Positions 45,512-55,864 of a DNA stretch of 64,000 bases are shown one piece after another (the stretch's first letter is position 1; each line of letters begins with the position of its first letter). Position numbers and translations under genes: made by a program. A model generated the notes under the pieces. The model did not search any database. It saw only the letters and a program-made list of their open reading frames with translations, and was not told the DNA's origin. The DNA lies in NCBI GenBank assembly GCA_038533575.1, contig JBCAYL010000001.1, forward strand, positions 1,578,226-1,642,225, given 5' to 3'. Origin of the DNA: Pseudomonadota bacterium (lineage in GTDB: Bacteria > Pseudomonadota > Alphaproteobacteria > Rhodobacterales > Rhodobacteraceae).

Positions 45512-46450
45512 TCAGCGGTCCTTCGGATCGAGCGCGTCGCGCAACCCATCGCCGATGAAGAACATCGTGATGATGATGACGACGTAGAAGAAAAGCGGGA
45601 AGGCGAGTTGCCAGAGCGTGCCGTAGGCCATGGTCCCCGCCCCTTCGGCGATGAGCGCGCCGAGGGAGGTATAGGGCTCGGAGATGCCTAAGCCGAGGAA
45701 GCTCACGAAGCTTTCCGCGAGGATCATGTCGGGGACAAGCAGCGATGCATAGACGATGATGACGCCCGCGAGGTTGGGTAGGATGTGTCGGATCATGATG
45801 GTGATCTCGGAGACCCCGCTCGCGCGCGCCGCCTCCACGAATTCGCGGTTCTTGAGGCTGAGCGTCTGGCCGCGCACGATCCGCGCCATGGTGAGCCACG
45901 AGACCGCCCCCAGCGCCACGAAGAGCATGAGGAACGAGCGCCCGGCGATGACGAGGAGCAGGATGATGACGAGCACGGTGGGCAGCGACAGCAGGATATC
46001 GACAATGCGCATCATGATCGCGTCCGTCCGCCCGCCCACATATCCCGCGATGATGCCGTAGGTCGTGCCCACGACGAGCGCCATCAGCGCGCCGATGAGG
46101 CCCACGAGGAGCGAGGTCTGCGTGGCCTGGATGGTGCGGGAATAGAGATCGCGACCGAGGTCATCGGTGCCAAAGTAATGCCCAGTCTCGATGGACGGCC
46201 CGCCCAAGCCACGCACGTCGCCCATGGCGGCCCAGTCGATCTCCTCGTTCGACCATTGCGCGAAGAGCGGCCCGAAGAGGACGAAGGCCACGACGAGGCC
46301 CAAGACGAAGACGCAGGCCATGGCGGCCTTGTTCTGGACAAAGCGCTCGTAGGCGTCGCGCATGAGCGAGCGGCCCTGAACGGCCTCCGCGATCTGAGCG
46401 TCGCCGATGGTTTCGGCGCGAGCGGCTTGGGCTTCTGACTTTCCGAACAT
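45512..46450 (-). CDS. Peptide ABC transporter permease, OppC/DppC type
   Basis: A 312-residue inner-membrane permease. The N-terminal helix ([20 protein letters not shown]) is followed by a periplasmic loop with [19 protein letters not shown], the OppC signature, and the ABC permease domain with an EAA-type loop, [20 protein letters not shown]. It ends in [13 protein letters not shown], also typical. Its start lies 3 bp after the OppB stop. Confidence 0.94.
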   Translation of the reverse strand: MFGKSEAQAARAETIGDAQIAEAVQGRSLMRDAYERFVQNKAAMACVFVLGLVVAFVLFGPLFAQWSNEEIDWAAMGDVRGLGGPSIETGHYFGTDDLGRDLYSRTIQATQTSLLVGLIGALMALVVGTTYGIIAGYVGGRTDAIMMRIVDILLSLPTVLVIILLLVIAGRSFLMLFVALGAVSWLTMARIVRGQTLSLKNREFVEAARASGVSEITIMIRHILPNLAGVIIVYASLLVPDMILAESFVSFLGLGISEPYTSLGALIAEGAGTMAYGTLWQLAFPLFFYVVIIITMFFIGDGLRDALDPKDR

Positions 46451-46453
46451 GGG

Positions 46454-47377
46454 TCAGTACCTGATTTTCGGGTCGAACCACGCATAGGCGAGGTCGGTGA
46501 GGAGATTCACGGCCACGGTGAGCACGCCGTAGAGGATCGTGACGCCAAGGAGGACGGAGTAGTCGCGGGAGAGCGCGCTGTTCACATAGCTCTGCCCGAG
46601 CCCGCCCGTGGAGAAGTAGATATCCACGAAGACGGAGCCGGTGAGCACGTAGACGAAGACCGGCCCGAGATAGGAAATCACGGGGAGAAGCGTGGGCTTG
46701 AGCGCATGGCGCCAGATCACGAGCCCGTCGGGCAGCCCCTTGGCGCGGGCGGTGCGGATGTAGTTGGAATTCAGCACTTCGAGCATGGACGACCGCGTGA
46801 TCCGCGCAATCGAGCCCATGTAGGAAGTGGAAAGCGCAATGACGGGCATGATGAGGTATTGCCACTGTCCCCCGTTCCAGCCGCCCCCCGGCAGCCAGCC
46901 GAGATAGAGCGTGAAGGTCAGGATCAGGATCGGGCCCATGATGAAATTCGGCAGCGCCTGCGCGGCGATGCCGAGCGACACGGCCAGATAGTCGATCCAG
47001 CTGTTGTGCCTGAGCGCTGCTGCGATGCCGAGGGCCACGCCCACGGTGGTGGCGGCGAGAAAGCTCAGGGCTCCGTAGGTCAGCGAGATCGGCAGACCGC
47101 TCGCGATGATGTCGTTGACGTCCCGGTCCTTGAATTTGAAGGACGGGCCGAAATCGAAATAGAGGACGATGTTGGTGAGATAGTCCCAGAGCTGCTTCCA
47201 GAGCGGCTGATCGAGGCCGTAGCGGGCCTCCAGATTGGCCAGAACCTGCGGCGGCAGGGGGCGCTCGGACGTGAACGGGCCGCCGGGGGCGACCTGCATC
47301 AGAAAGAAAGAGGCGATGATCAAAAGCAGGATCGTGGGCACGGCACCCAGGATTCGGCGGATCGAATAGGCTAGCAT
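46454..47377 (-). CDS. Peptide ABC transporter permease, OppB/DppB type
   Basis: A 307-residue permease with six predicted helices. It opens MLAYSIRRILGAVPTILLLI, has ARYGLDQPLWKQLWDYLTNI in the first periplasmic loop and the EAA loop NYIRTARAKGLPDGLVIWRH. The C-terminus AYAWFDPKIRY is the usual OppB ending. It follows oppA after a hairpin at 47393-47421 and is followed 3 bp later by oppC. Confidence 0.94.
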   Translation of the reverse strand: MLAYSIRRILGAVPTILLLIIASFFLMQVAPGGPFTSERPLPPQVLANLEARYGLDQPLWKQLWDYLTNIVLYFDFGPSFKFKDRDVNDIIASGLPISLTYGALSFLAATTVGVALGIAAALRHNSWIDYLAVSLGIAAQALPNFIMGPILILTFTLYLGWLPGGGWNGGQWQYLIMPVIALSTSYMGSIARITRSSMLEVLNSNYIRTARAKGLPDGLVIWRHALKPTLLPVISYLGPVFVYVLTGSVFVDIYFSTGGLGQSYVNSALSRDYSVLLGVTILYGVLTVAVNLLTDLAYAWFDPKIRY

Positions 47378-47392
47378 GGGGTCACCATAGCA

Positions 47393-47421
47393 AAGGCCCC
47401 CGGCACGGCGCCGGGGGCCTT
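47393..47421 (-). terminator. Hairpin between oppA and oppB
   Basis: AAGGCCCCCGG (47393-47403) pairs perfectly with CCGGGGGCCTT (47411-47421) around a seven-base loop. On the minus strand it lies 13 bp behind the oppA stop and 15 bp before the oppB start, followed by TTTG. It is probably a stabilising or attenuating hairpin that favours binding-protein expression. Confidence 0.7.
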
Positions 47422-47434
47422 CGGTTTCAGGAGG

Positions 47435-49075
47435 TTACTCGGCGATCTTGTAGAGGTTCTTGGAGTACCAGTTCTGCTCCACGTTGTTCACCGGCCAGTT
47501 CCCGACATCGGAATCCAGCATGTAGACGCCGGCATAGTGATAGATCGGGATGATCGGCATTTCCTCGGCCACGATCTGTTCGACCTGGGCGTAGAGCGCG
47601 CCGGCATCGTCTGCCGTGCGGGCCTGCTGCATCAGCTCGTCGACCTTGGCGTTGGAGAACTTGCCGTCATTGTAGCCCGAGGGCGAGGTCAGGAGATCGA
47701 GGAAGGTGGAGGCTTCGTTGTAGTCCCCGCACCAGGCGCCGCGCGCCAGTTCGAAGTTCTGGTTGCCGCGCTCTTCGAGGAAGACCTTCCATTCCATGTT
47801 GCCGAGCTCGGTTTCGACGCCGAGCTTCTGCTTCCACATCTGCGACATCGCCACGGCGATCTTCTTGTGCGCCTCGGACGTGTTGTAGATCATGTTGAAG
47901 GAAAGCGGGTTGTCCGGGCCATAGCCTGCCTCCGCGAGGAGATCCTTGGCCATCTGATCCTTCTCCGCCTGGCTCATGCCAGCGAATTCTGGAAGCGGCG
48001 GCTCGAAATCGGCCACGGAGACCGGCGTGAAGGTGTAGGCCTCGGTCTGGCCACCGGCCAGCACGTTTTCCACGATCACCTTGCGGTCAACCGCGAGCGC
48101 GAGCGCCTTGCGGACACGGGCGTCCTGGAATGCCTCGGGGCCGTTTTCCGTCAGGTTGAAGGTGTAATAATAGTTGCAGAGCCGCGGGAAGGAGATCGCC
48201 TCCTCCGGGTATTCCTCGCTCAGGCGCGGGAATTGGCCCGCTGGGACCTCGGTCCGGTCGAGCTCACCGGCGAGGTAGCGCGTGAGCGCAACGTTCTCGT
48301 CGTTGATGACGAGCGCCACGACCTTCTCGATGACCGTGTTCTCGTTGTCCCAGTACATGGAGTTCCGCTCGCGCACCGAACGCTCCGCGGGGGCATGCTC
48401 TGTCAGGACGTATGCGCCGTTGGACACGATGTTCTCGGGCCGCGTCCACTCCGTGCCGTGCTCCTCGATCGTCCAGCTCGGCGCGGGGAACAGCGTGGCG
48501 TGGGTCGTCATCTGCGCGAAATACGGCAGCGGCGAGGAGAGCGTGACCTCCAGCGTCAGGTCGTCCACGGCGCGAACGCCGAGCGTGTCCGGCGCGGCCT
48601 CGCCGGCGATGATGTCGGCGGCATTCTCGATGGCCGTGATCTCCATGTACCACGCGTAGGGCGAGGCCAGCGCGGGATCGACGGCACGCTGCCAGGCAAA
48701 GACGAAATCATTCGCCGTCACCCGCGTCCCGTCAGACCAGCGCGCGTCGTCGCGCAGCGTGAAGGTGTAGACGGTGTTGTCTTCGTTCGTTGAGAACCCC
48801 GTCGCCACGCCCGGCACGAGATTGCCCTCGGCATCCTGGCTCATGAGGCCTTCGAAGAGGTCGCGCACGATCTCGGAGCCGGACACGTCTTCCACCACCT
48901 GGGGATCGACCGAGGAATGCTCGTCGAGCACGCGGTAAGTGAAGGTCTGGTCTTCGGCGAGCGTGACGCCCGCGGGCACATTGCCCATGGCAAAGGCCGC
49001 CGGGGCCAAGAGCGGCGTGGCGAGAAGGGTCGTTGCGAGCAACCCTGAGATGAGTGGTTTGCGGACCAGTGTCAT
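47435..49075 (-). CDS. Peptide ABC transporter substrate-binding protein (OppA type)
   Basis: A 546-residue periplasmic binding protein of the SBP_bac_5 family. A signal peptide of about 29 residues ends near APAAFAMG. The family region DPQVVEDVSGSEIVRDLFEG is followed by GNLVPGVATGFSTNEDNTVY and TFTLRDDARWSDGTRVTAND. The length and the YRVLDEHSSVDPQ opening are those of OppA rather than DppA. The start at 49075 follows CAGGGAGAG. It is the first gene of the opp operon; its peptide range is not predictable. Confidence 0.94.
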   Translation of the reverse strand: MTLVRKPLISGLLATTLLATPLLAPAAFAMGNVPAGVTLAEDQTFTYRVLDEHSSVDPQVVEDVSGSEIVRDLFEGLMSQDAEGNLVPGVATGFSTNEDNTVYTFTLRDDARWSDGTRVTANDFVFAWQRAVDPALASPYAWYMEITAIENAADIIAGEAAPDTLGVRAVDDLTLEVTLSSPLPYFAQMTTHATLFPAPSWTIEEHGTEWTRPENIVSNGAYVLTEHAPAERSVRERNSMYWDNENTVIEKVVALVINDENVALTRYLAGELDRTEVPAGQFPRLSEEYPEEAISFPRLCNYYYTFNLTENGPEAFQDARVRKALALAVDRKVIVENVLAGGQTEAYTFTPVSVADFEPPLPEFAGMSQAEKDQMAKDLLAEAGYGPDNPLSFNMIYNTSEAHKKIAVAMSQMWKQKLGVETELGNMEWKVFLEERGNQNFELARGAWCGDYNEASTFLDLLTSPSGYNDGKFSNAKVDELMQQARTADDAGALYAQVEQIVAEEMPIIPIYHYAGVYMLDSDVGNWPVNNVEQNWYSKNLYKIAE

Positions 49076-49236
49076 GTGAACTCTCCCTGTCTGATCAATA
49101 ATCCCCACCAGCGTAGGGCCAAGGCAGCGAAGAAGGGAAGGACAATCACCGGAACGCGGGGCTTGGCGTCGCGTCAGCGGCGCTTTCCTGCGCAGTTTCA
49201 CTCTCCTTTAAGCTGCGCGGAGACCGGACCGCGTGC

Positions 49237-50766
49237 CTAGCGTTCGAAGGGTGGAAATCTCGCCCGGGCCGCGGACATGACCCAATCACGGTGGTTGCGG
49301 ACATATTCGTTGGACGCGTCACGGGGCGGGGAATAGTCCCAGGCATTGTCGCCTGTGGTGTCCATCATCGCGTTGAGCTTAAGGCGTGTTTGCTGGCTTC
49401 GGATGACCTGAGCGGAAATGGCCGCGCTGTCCCATCTCTCCCGGACCTCCCGCGCGAATGCGCGGGCCGCCTCGGCATAGGCCGGGTCTTCGGCGAGGTT
49501 GGTCAGCTCATGGGGGTCGGCGGCGAGATCGTAAAAAACCGGCGGGTCGAGGTCGCAATGGATGTATTTGAGATCGCCCTGGTCGTCGTCCCGGCGGATC
49601 ATGAAGACGGGCGCGCCCGCGCATTCGGCGCAGTATTGCCCGATGACCTCGCCCTCCTGCGCCTCACCGCGCGCGGCGGGAAGGAGCGACCGGCCCGCGA
49701 TGGGCTGTGCATAGAGGCTCTCATCGCCCCCCGCGATGTCGGTGAGCGTGGGCAAGAGGTCGATGAGGGAACACAGCGTGTCTCTCGCGCCCTGTGCCAC
49801 GCCCGGCCCGGCCATGATCAGAGGCACGCGCGCGGAATGCTCCAGAAAGCTCATCTTGAACCACATGCCGCGCTCGCCCAGCATGTCGCCGTGGTCCGAG
49901 GTGACGATGAAGACGGTGTTCTCCGTCTCCCCCATGGCCTCGATCTGCGCCATGAGCGCGCCCACCTTGCTGTCGAAATAGCTGACATTGGCGAGATAGG
50001 CCCGGCGGGCGGCGCGCGTGTCCTCCGGGGAAAGGGTATCCGTGGAGGCCTCCACCCCGTCGGCCACCCGCCGCGAGAACGGGTCGAGCCGGTCGGGCGG
50101 CATCTCCGTTTCCGGCATGGGGATGTCCACGTCCTCGTAGAGATCCCAGAAGGGCTGGAGCGCGATATAGGGGTCGTGGGGGTGAAAAAGGCTCAGCACG
50201 AGGCAGAAAGGCTGCCCCTGCCCCGCGGCCTTGTCCCGCGCGCGCTCCATGAGCCAGCGGCGGGCGGCGAAATCGGCCTCCTCGTCGAAATCCGCCTGAT
50301 CCGTCGCCACCGCGCTGCCCGCCTCCGTGACGGTGCGCATGTTGTGATACCAGATGTCGATGCGATCATCGTTCCGCGTCCAGTCCGGCGTCCAGGCGAA
50401 GTCCGAGGGATAATAGTCGGTCGTCACCCGGTCGGTGAAGCCGTGCTTCTGATCGGGGCCCACGAAGTGCATCTTGCCCGAAAGGCAGGTCCGGTAGCCC
50501 AACGCGCCGAGGTAATGCGCGAAGGTCGGGATCGAGGCGGGGAATTCGGCGGCGTTGTCCCAGGCGGCGATATCGGTGACGTGCTGGCCCGTCATGAACG
50601 AGGCGCGGGAGGGGACGCAGAGTGGCGAGTTGCAATAGGCGCGGTCAAAGCGCGTCCCACGGGCGGCGAGGGCATCCATGTGCGGCGTGATCGCCGCGCC
50701 GCCATAGGTCGCCATGAATTGCGGCGCGAGCTGGTCGGCCATGATGAGCACGATGTTGGGCGGCAT
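49237..50766 (-). CDS. betC: Choline-sulfatase
   Basis: A 509-residue type I sulfatase that cleaves choline-O-sulfate to choline and sulfate. The metal-site opening is NIVLIMADQLAPQFMATYGG. Cys50 in CVPSRASFMTGQ is the residue converted to formylglycine, in a full CxPSR context. Downstream blocks are LSGKMHFVGPDQKHGF, LFHPHDPYIA and VTSDHGDMLGERGMWFKM, all close to BetC. The start at 50766 is preferred because it gives the normal 505-512 residue length; a Met at 50862 would add 32 residues unlike the family. No signal peptide is present, so it should act in the cytoplasm. It lies between two peptide-type transporter loci, not in a bet operon. Confidence 0.92.
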   Translation of the reverse strand: MPPNIVLIMADQLAPQFMATYGGAAITPHMDALAARGTRFDRAYCNSPLCVPSRASFMTGQHVTDIAAWDNAAEFPASIPTFAHYLGALGYRTCLSGKMHFVGPDQKHGFTDRVTTDYYPSDFAWTPDWTRNDDRIDIWYHNMRTVTEAGSAVATDQADFDEEADFAARRWLMERARDKAAGQGQPFCLVLSLFHPHDPYIALQPFWDLYEDVDIPMPETEMPPDRLDPFSRRVADGVEASTDTLSPEDTRAARRAYLANVSYFDSKVGALMAQIEAMGETENTVFIVTSDHGDMLGERGMWFKMSFLEHSARVPLIMAGPGVAQGARDTLCSLIDLLPTLTDIAGGDESLYAQPIAGRSLLPAARGEAQEGEVIGQYCAECAGAPVFMIRRDDDQGDLKYIHCDLDPPVFYDLAADPHELTNLAEDPAYAEAARAFAREVRERWDSAAISAQVIRSQQTRLKLNAMMDTTGDNAWDYSPPRDASNEYVRNHRDWVMSAARARFPPFER

Positions 50767-50913
50767 GGCGCGGTCTTTCACGTCTGGGCCGTACGCCCAC
50801 TTGAGGGCGCCAGCGCTGTCGCCACGCTCAGGATCGCGCGGCTTCTCGCCCATGCGTGCCACAGGCGAAAGGCGTTTCCAAACGTCTTAAGCGGCGTCTG
50901 CCTCGAAGAAGCC

Positions 50914-52599
50914 TCAGGTCCGCTCGATGGAGGCGGCGATGCGCTCGGCCTCCTCGGGCGTGAGGCGCGGCGGGTGCCAATCGCGCCCCGGCGCCGCCTC
51001 GAGCAGCTTCTTGGTGTAGGGGTGCTTCGGGTTGTTGAAGACCTCGTCCGCGGGCCCCATCTCCACCATCACGCCCTTCTCCATGACCGTAATGTAATCA
51101 GAGATTTGCGCGGCGACCCTCAGGTCATGCGTGATGAAGATGATCGCCATCTTGTACTCTTCCTGCAGGTCATTCATCAGGCGCAGCACTTGCTTCTGCA
51201 CGGAAAGATCGAGCGCGGAAACGGACTCATCGGCGATCACCACGTCGGGCCCCATGGCGAGCGCGCGCGCGATCCCGATGCGCTGCCGCTGGCCGCCGGA
51301 GAAGTTGCGCGGGGTGCGCTTCAGCGCGGGCTCACCGAGGCCCACCTGCTCCAGCAGCTCTACGGCGCGTTGCCGCGCCTCCTCGTTCGTGACACCCTGG
51401 AGCTCAAGACCCCGCGTGATCATGTAGCCCACCGTCTGGCTCGGATTGAGCGAGCCGTAGGGATCCTGGAAGATCATCTGGATGTTCTTGCGCGCCTGAA
51501 CGAGCTCGTCGCCGCTCTTGCCGAGGAAGTCCTCCTCGTTGATGATCACGGCACCGTCCGTCGGCTCCTGCAGCCGGATGAGCGTCTTGGCGAGCGTCGA
51601 CTTGCCGGAGCCCGACTCCCCCACCACGCCCAGCGTCTCTCCCGCGCGGAGCACGAAGCTTGCATCGTTGAGCGCATGGACCTGCTTGCTCCCCGAGCCA
51701 TAGACCTTGTGCATGTTCTTCACTTCGACGAGCGGCGCGTCGTTGCGCCCGAGGTCGGGCGTGCGCTCGGTCTCGAGGAGCGGCATCGCGTCCACGAGAA
51801 GCTGCGTATAAGGCTGCTGCGGATCGAGCAGGATCTTCTCTTTCATCCCCTCTTCTATGAGCCGCCCCCAGCACATCACCGCCACGCGGTCGGCCACGTC
51901 CGCCACCACGCCGAAATCGTGGGTGATGAAAATCGTAGCGTTGTCGTAGACGTCCTTGAGGTCGTTGATGAGGCGCAGGATCTCTGCCTGCGTCGTCACA
52001 TCGAGCGCCGTCGTGGGCTCGTCGGCGATGAGGATATCGGGCTTGCAGGCGAGCGCCATGGCGATGACGATCCGCTGGCACTGGCCGCCTGACACCTGGT
52101 GAGGGTAGCTGTCATAGATGCGCGGGGGCGTGGGCAGCTTCATCTGCTCGAGGAGCTTCAGCGTCTCCTTCTTGCGGTCCTCCGGCTTGATCTCGGGGCG
52201 GTGAAGCTCAAAGACTTCATCGACTTGCGCGCCGATCTTGATGGAAGGGTTCAGCGCCGCCATGGGCTCCTGATAGATCATCGAGATCCGCGCGCCGCGG
52301 ATATCGTTGAGCTGTTTGTCGGGCATGCGCAGCATGTCCATCCCGTCAAAGATCACATCGCCTTGGGAGATCGTCAGCCGCCCGGGGACATCGTTCATGA
52401 TGGCCGAGGTCATGACGGATTTGCCTGACCCGGACTCGCCCACCACGCAGAGGATCTCCCCGCGATTAAGCGTCAGCGACACGTCGTTCACCGCGTATTT
52501 CCGGTCAGAGCCCTTCGGCAACTCGATCGAAAGATTCTTGATCTCGAGGATCGGTCGTGGCGTGGGGGTGTCTGCCTGATCGGCGGCGGCTTCGGTCAT
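50914..52599 (-). CDS. Orphan dipeptide-type ABC double ATP-binding protein
   Basis: A 561-residue fusion of two ATPase domains of the DppD/DppF class. Domain 1: [45 protein letters not shown]. Domain 2: [46 protein letters not shown]. Signature 1 has GQCQR where GMRQR is usual, a minor change. No permease or binding-protein gene adjoins it. The nearest is the opp operon, which already has its own double ATPase, so this protein probably serves permeases elsewhere. It is followed 147 bp later by choline-sulfatase and is divergent from the mnh operon. Confidence 0.9.
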   Translation of the reverse strand: MTEAAADQADTPTPRPILEIKNLSIELPKGSDRKYAVNDVSLTLNRGEILCVVGESGSGKSVMTSAIMNDVPGRLTISQGDVIFDGMDMLRMPDKQLNDIRGARISMIYQEPMAALNPSIKIGAQVDEVFELHRPEIKPEDRKKETLKLLEQMKLPTPPRIYDSYPHQVSGGQCQRIVIAMALACKPDILIADEPTTALDVTTQAEILRLINDLKDVYDNATIFITHDFGVVADVADRVAVMCWGRLIEEGMKEKILLDPQQPYTQLLVDAMPLLETERTPDLGRNDAPLVEVKNMHKVYGSGSKQVHALNDASFVLRAGETLGVVGESGSGKSTLAKTLIRLQEPTDGAVIINEEDFLGKSGDELVQARKNIQMIFQDPYGSLNPSQTVGYMITRGLELQGVTNEEARQRAVELLEQVGLGEPALKRTPRNFSGGQRQRIGIARALAMGPDVVIADESVSALDLSVQKQVLRLMNDLQEEYKMAIIFITHDLRVAAQISDYITVMEKGVMVEMGPADEVFNNPKHPYTKKLLEAAPGRDWHPPRLTPEEAERIAASIERT

Positions 52600-52756
52600 G
52601 CTGCGTCCCTTGCATAAGATTTCGGTAAGCCAAACAGGTTAGCCCGCCTTTGGCAAGTTTCGCCCCACCTGCGTCGCAAGACGTATTCCGGCCCTCCGCG
52701 CGGTTGACGGGCGCGGCGGACGCCCCACTTACAGGCCTACTTTGGAACGGGACGAC

Positions 52757-52825
52757 ATGACGCAGGCTTCTCTTGGTCTTTTCGCATTTGCGCAGCTTGA
52801 GGGGCGAAGGGCACGACAGGCATGA
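52757..52825 (+). CDS. Possible 22-residue leader peptide ahead of mnhA
   Basis: An ATG at 52757 opens a 22-codon frame, MTQASLGLFAFAQLEGRRAR plus two residues, whose TGA overlaps the mnhA ATG as ATGA. The ribosome-binding site is weak (GGAACGGGACG). It could couple translation into mnhA or be chance. It is not long enough to judge by codon use. Confidence 0.3.
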   Translation: MTQASLGLFAFAQLEGRRARQA

Positions 52826-55086
52826 GCGCTCCCGCTGACCCCGCAAGGAAACCGATCGGTGGGCTCGTGCCCACGGCGCTGGCCGCGGGCCTATTCACGT
52901 GGTTCGCGACGTTTCTGCCGGAGGTGGCGGCGGGCGAGGTCGTGCGCCTCGCGTGGGACTGGGTGCCGTCCATGGGCATCGCGCTCAGCTTCGTCTTCGA
53001 CGGTCTCTCGCTCACCTTCGCGCTCCTTATCAGCGGGATCGGCGCGCTCGTGTTCCTTTACTCGAACACGTACCTCGCCGGGTACAAGCATTTCGGCCGC
53101 TTCATGTGGTTCCTCACGGCCTTCATGCTGGCGATGCTCGGGCTGGTGCTCGCCGACAACCTCATCGCGCTCTTCGTGTTTTGGGAGCTGACGACCATCA
53201 CCTCCTACCTTCTCATCGGTTTCGGCCATGAGACGACCAACGGGCGACGCTCCGCGCTGCAGGCGCTCTTTGTCACCGGCGCCGGGGCGCTGGCCCTCCT
53301 TGCAGGTCTTATCCTCATGGGCCTCGAAGCGGGGACCTTCGAGATCTCCGAGATCCTGGCCCAGGGCGGCCTGCAGGAGAGCGAGCTCTACGTGCCGATC
53401 CTCATCCTGGTGCTGGCGGGCGCCTTCACGAAATCAGCCCAGTTCCCGTTTCACTTCTGGCTGCCCAATGCCATGGCCGCGCCTACGCCGGTCTCCGCCT
53501 TCCTGCACTCGGCCACCATGGTGAAGGCGGGCGTCTACCTCATGGCGCGGCTCTATCCCGGCCTCTCGGGGACGGACGCCTGGATCTGGACGCTGACCAT
53601 CGCCGGGGGCTTCACGACGGTCTTCGCTTCCGTTCTTGCCGTCAAGCAGACCGACCTGAAACAGACGCTGGCCTACACGACCCTCATGGCGCTCGGGACG
53701 CTGACGCTCATCCTCGGGCAGGCGGGCGGGTATTCGATGACCGCCTTCGTGACCTTCCTCGTGACGCACTCGCTCTACAAAGCCTCGCTCTTTCTCATGA
53801 TCGGCTGCGTGGATTACGGCACCGGCACGCGGGACGCGGACGTATTGGGCGGCCTTGGGCGGCGGATGCCGGTCACGGCCGCCGCGGCCGGGCTCGCGGC
53901 GCTTTCCATGGCGGGACTGCCCCCGTTCATCGGCTTCATCGCCAAGGAGCTCGCCTATGCGGGCGCGCTCGAGGTCCCGTCCTCGGTGCTCCTCGTGGCC
54001 GGGGCCTCGCTCGCGGCCAACGCGCTGATGTTCGCGGTGGCGGGTATCGTGGCCTTCAAACCCTTCTGGCGACCGGCGGGCGGGACTGAGACGCCGCGCA
54101 CGCCCAAGGAGGCGCCCTGGCCCATGCTCTTTGGCCCGCTTCTCCTCGCCGTGCTCGGCCTCGTCTTCGGCCTTACGCCCGGGCTGCTGCAAGGCACGCT
54201 CGTCAATCCCACGGTCATAGGTTTCATGGGCGAGGCGGCAGACCCCAAGACGCTCAAACTTTGGGCGGGGGTGAATGTGCCGCTTTTCCTGTCGCTGGCG
54301 ACCTTCGTGCTGGGCTTCCTGCTCTACGTGGTCCATCGCGCCTTCCGCGCGGCGCTCAACGGCATGGCGCCGGCGCTGCCGAACTTCGACAGCATGTGGG
54401 ACAAGTTCCTCGACGGGCTGAAGGGCTTTGCAGCGTGGCAAACGCGGGTCATCCAGCCGGGCATCCTGCGCGTCTACGTGTTCGCGACCTTCACCACCGT
54501 GCTCGTGGCCATCAGCGGTACGATGATCGTCAAGGGCGCGGTCCCCGCCATGCCGGACCTCTCGGACGTCACCTGGAAGAACTGGGCGCTTGTGGCGCTA
54601 CTGATCGTGGGCGCCGTCCTCACCTGCCTCACGCGGTCGCGGATCACGGCCATGGCGGCGCTCGGCGTGGTGGGCATCGGCGTGGCCATCATCTTCATCA
54701 CGTTCTCTGCGCCCGACGTGGCCATCACGCAGCTACTCGTGGAGACGCTTGTGATCGTGCTGGTGGCGGTGGCCCTTCTCAGGCTCCCGACGCTCCGCCT
54801 CGAAGGGGACGCGAGCTGGCGCCCGCTCGACGCCGCGCTCTCGGCGGCGCTCGGCCTCACCGTGACCCTCGTGCTGCTGGCCGTGCTTGAGACACCCCTC
54901 GACCTGCGGCTGACCGAATACTTCGAGGCAACGAGCTGGCCCGAGGCCTTCGGACGCAACATCGTCAACGTCATCCTCGTCGATTTCCGCGCGCTCGACA
55001 CCTTCGGCGAGATCGCGGTGGTCGTGATCGCTGCGCTCTCCGCCTACGCGCTCCTGCGCACAACCAGCGAGAGGAAAGACGTGTGA
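52822..55086 (+). CDS. mnhA: Mrp-type Na+/H+ antiporter subunit A
   Basis: MrpA/MnhA is the largest membrane subunit of the multisubunit cation/proton antiporter and is related to complex I NuoL. The 754-residue product has the proton_antipo_M core ([40 protein letters not shown]) and a C-terminal MrpA region ([20 protein letters not shown]) ending with the MnhB-like [12 protein letters not shown]. The N-terminus aligns from roughly residue 20 of Bacillus MrpA as I remember it, so the usual first helix seems to be missing from the frame that starts at 52822. It is the first gene of a seven-gene operon. Confidence 0.93.
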   Translation: MSAPADPARKPIGGLVPTALAAGLFTWFATFLPEVAAGEVVRLAWDWVPSMGIALSFVFDGLSLTFALLISGIGALVFLYSNTYLAGYKHFGRFMWFLTAFMLAMLGLVLADNLIALFVFWELTTITSYLLIGFGHETTNGRRSALQALFVTGAGALALLAGLILMGLEAGTFEISEILAQGGLQESELYVPILILVLAGAFTKSAQFPFHFWLPNAMAAPTPVSAFLHSATMVKAGVYLMARLYPGLSGTDAWIWTLTIAGGFTTVFASVLAVKQTDLKQTLAYTTLMALGTLTLILGQAGGYSMTAFVTFLVTHSLYKASLFLMIGCVDYGTGTRDADVLGGLGRRMPVTAAAAGLAALSMAGLPPFIGFIAKELAYAGALEVPSSVLLVAGASLAANALMFAVAGIVAFKPFWRPAGGTETPRTPKEAPWPMLFGPLLLAVLGLVFGLTPGLLQGTLVNPTVIGFMGEAADPKTLKLWAGVNVPLFLSLATFVLGFLLYVVHRAFRAALNGMAPALPNFDSMWDKFLDGLKGFAAWQTRVIQPGILRVYVFATFTTVLVAISGTMIVKGAVPAMPDLSDVTWKNWALVALLIVGAVLTCLTRSRITAMAALGVVGIGVAIIFITFSAPDVAITQLLVETLVIVLVAVALLRLPTLRLEGDASWRPLDAALSAALGLTVTLVLLAVLETPLDLRLTEYFEATSWPEAFGRNIVNVILVDFRALDTFGEIAVVVIAALSAYALLRTTSERKDV

Positions 55087-55502
55087 AATCGATCATCCTC
55101 CGGGCGGGCACCCGCTACCTCGCCGGCCTTCTCCTCCTCTTTTCGATCTACATGCTCCTGCGCGGGCACAACGAGCCGGGCGGCGGCTTCATAGGCGGGC
55201 TCATCGGATCCACCGGCTTTGTGCTCTACGCCATTGCCTGCGGCACGAAGGACGCGCGGAGCGCGCTGCGCCTCTCGCCGCAGAACATCGCCATGGCGGG
55301 CCTCGGCATCGCGCTCCTCGCCGGGCTCATGGCCGCGCTCTTCGGGGACGCGCTCTTCACCGGGCAATGGCTCTTCATCGGGGATCGCGAAAGCGGGGAC
55401 TACATCCCGCTCTCCTCGGTGCTCGTCTTCGATATCGGGGTCTACCTCGTCGTCTTCGGCTCCATCATCGCCCTCGTCTTCGCCATGGAGGAGGAGATCT
55501 GA
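55083..55502 (+). CDS. mnhB: Mrp-type Na+/H+ antiporter subunit B
   Basis: A 139-residue membrane subunit with four helices. [20 protein letters not shown] is the family signature (about residues 21-40). It starts inside the mnhA stop (GTGA, the initiator being GTG) and its own TGA overlaps the mnhC ATG. Confidence 0.94.
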   Translation: MKSIILRAGTRYLAGLLLLFSIYMLLRGHNEPGGGFIGGLIGSTGFVLYAIACGTKDARSALRLSPQNIAMAGLGIALLAGLMAALFGDALFTGQWLFIGDRESGDYIPLSSVLVFDIGVYLVVFGSIIALVFAMEEEI

Positions 55503-55864
55503 TGGAAGCCCTCATGGCCATATCCATCGGCGTGCTCGTGGCAGCGGCGGCCTACCTGATGCTGTGCCGGCATGTGCTGCGCTTCATCTTCGGGCTCGTG
55601 CTTATCTCGAACGCGGCGAACCTGACGATCTTCACCGCGGGCCGCCTGACGGAGGGCCGCCCGCCGCTCATCTCCTACGGCGCCGATGCCCCTGTCGCGA
55701 ATGCCGCGAACGCCCTGCCCCAGGCGCTGGTGCTCACGGCCATCGTCATCGGCTTCGGCCTTTTCGCCTTCGCGCTCATCCTCATGTTCCGCGCCTACAC
55801 GTCGCTCGGCACCCTCGACAGCGATCGCATGTCCCTCGCCGAGCCCCGCGAGGAGAAGAAATGA
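55502..55864 (+). CDS. mnhC: Mrp-type Na+/H+ antiporter subunit C
   Basis: A 120-residue homologue of complex I NuoK with three helices. IFGLVLISNAANLTIF and ALPQALVLTAIVIGFGLFAF are the conserved blocks, the second carrying the PQALVLTAIVI motif shared by MrpC proteins. The ATG at 55502 overlaps the mnhB stop. Confidence 0.95.
   Translation: MEALMAISIGVLVAAAAYLMLCRHVLRFIFGLVLISNAANLTIFTAGRLTEGRPPLISYGADAPVANAANALPQALVLTAIVIGFGLFAFALILMFRAYTSLGTLDSDRMSLAEPREEKK

Noticed and set aside
49291-52092. A 933-codon open frame on the plus strand across choline-sulfatase and the orphan ATPase
   Set aside because: Both genes beneath it are clearly coded on the minus strand with full catalytic motifs; the plus-strand translation looks like antisense.
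53434-54441. A minus-strand frame of 335 codons within mnhA
   Set aside because: Charged, low-complexity antisense of a membrane protein with no start signal.
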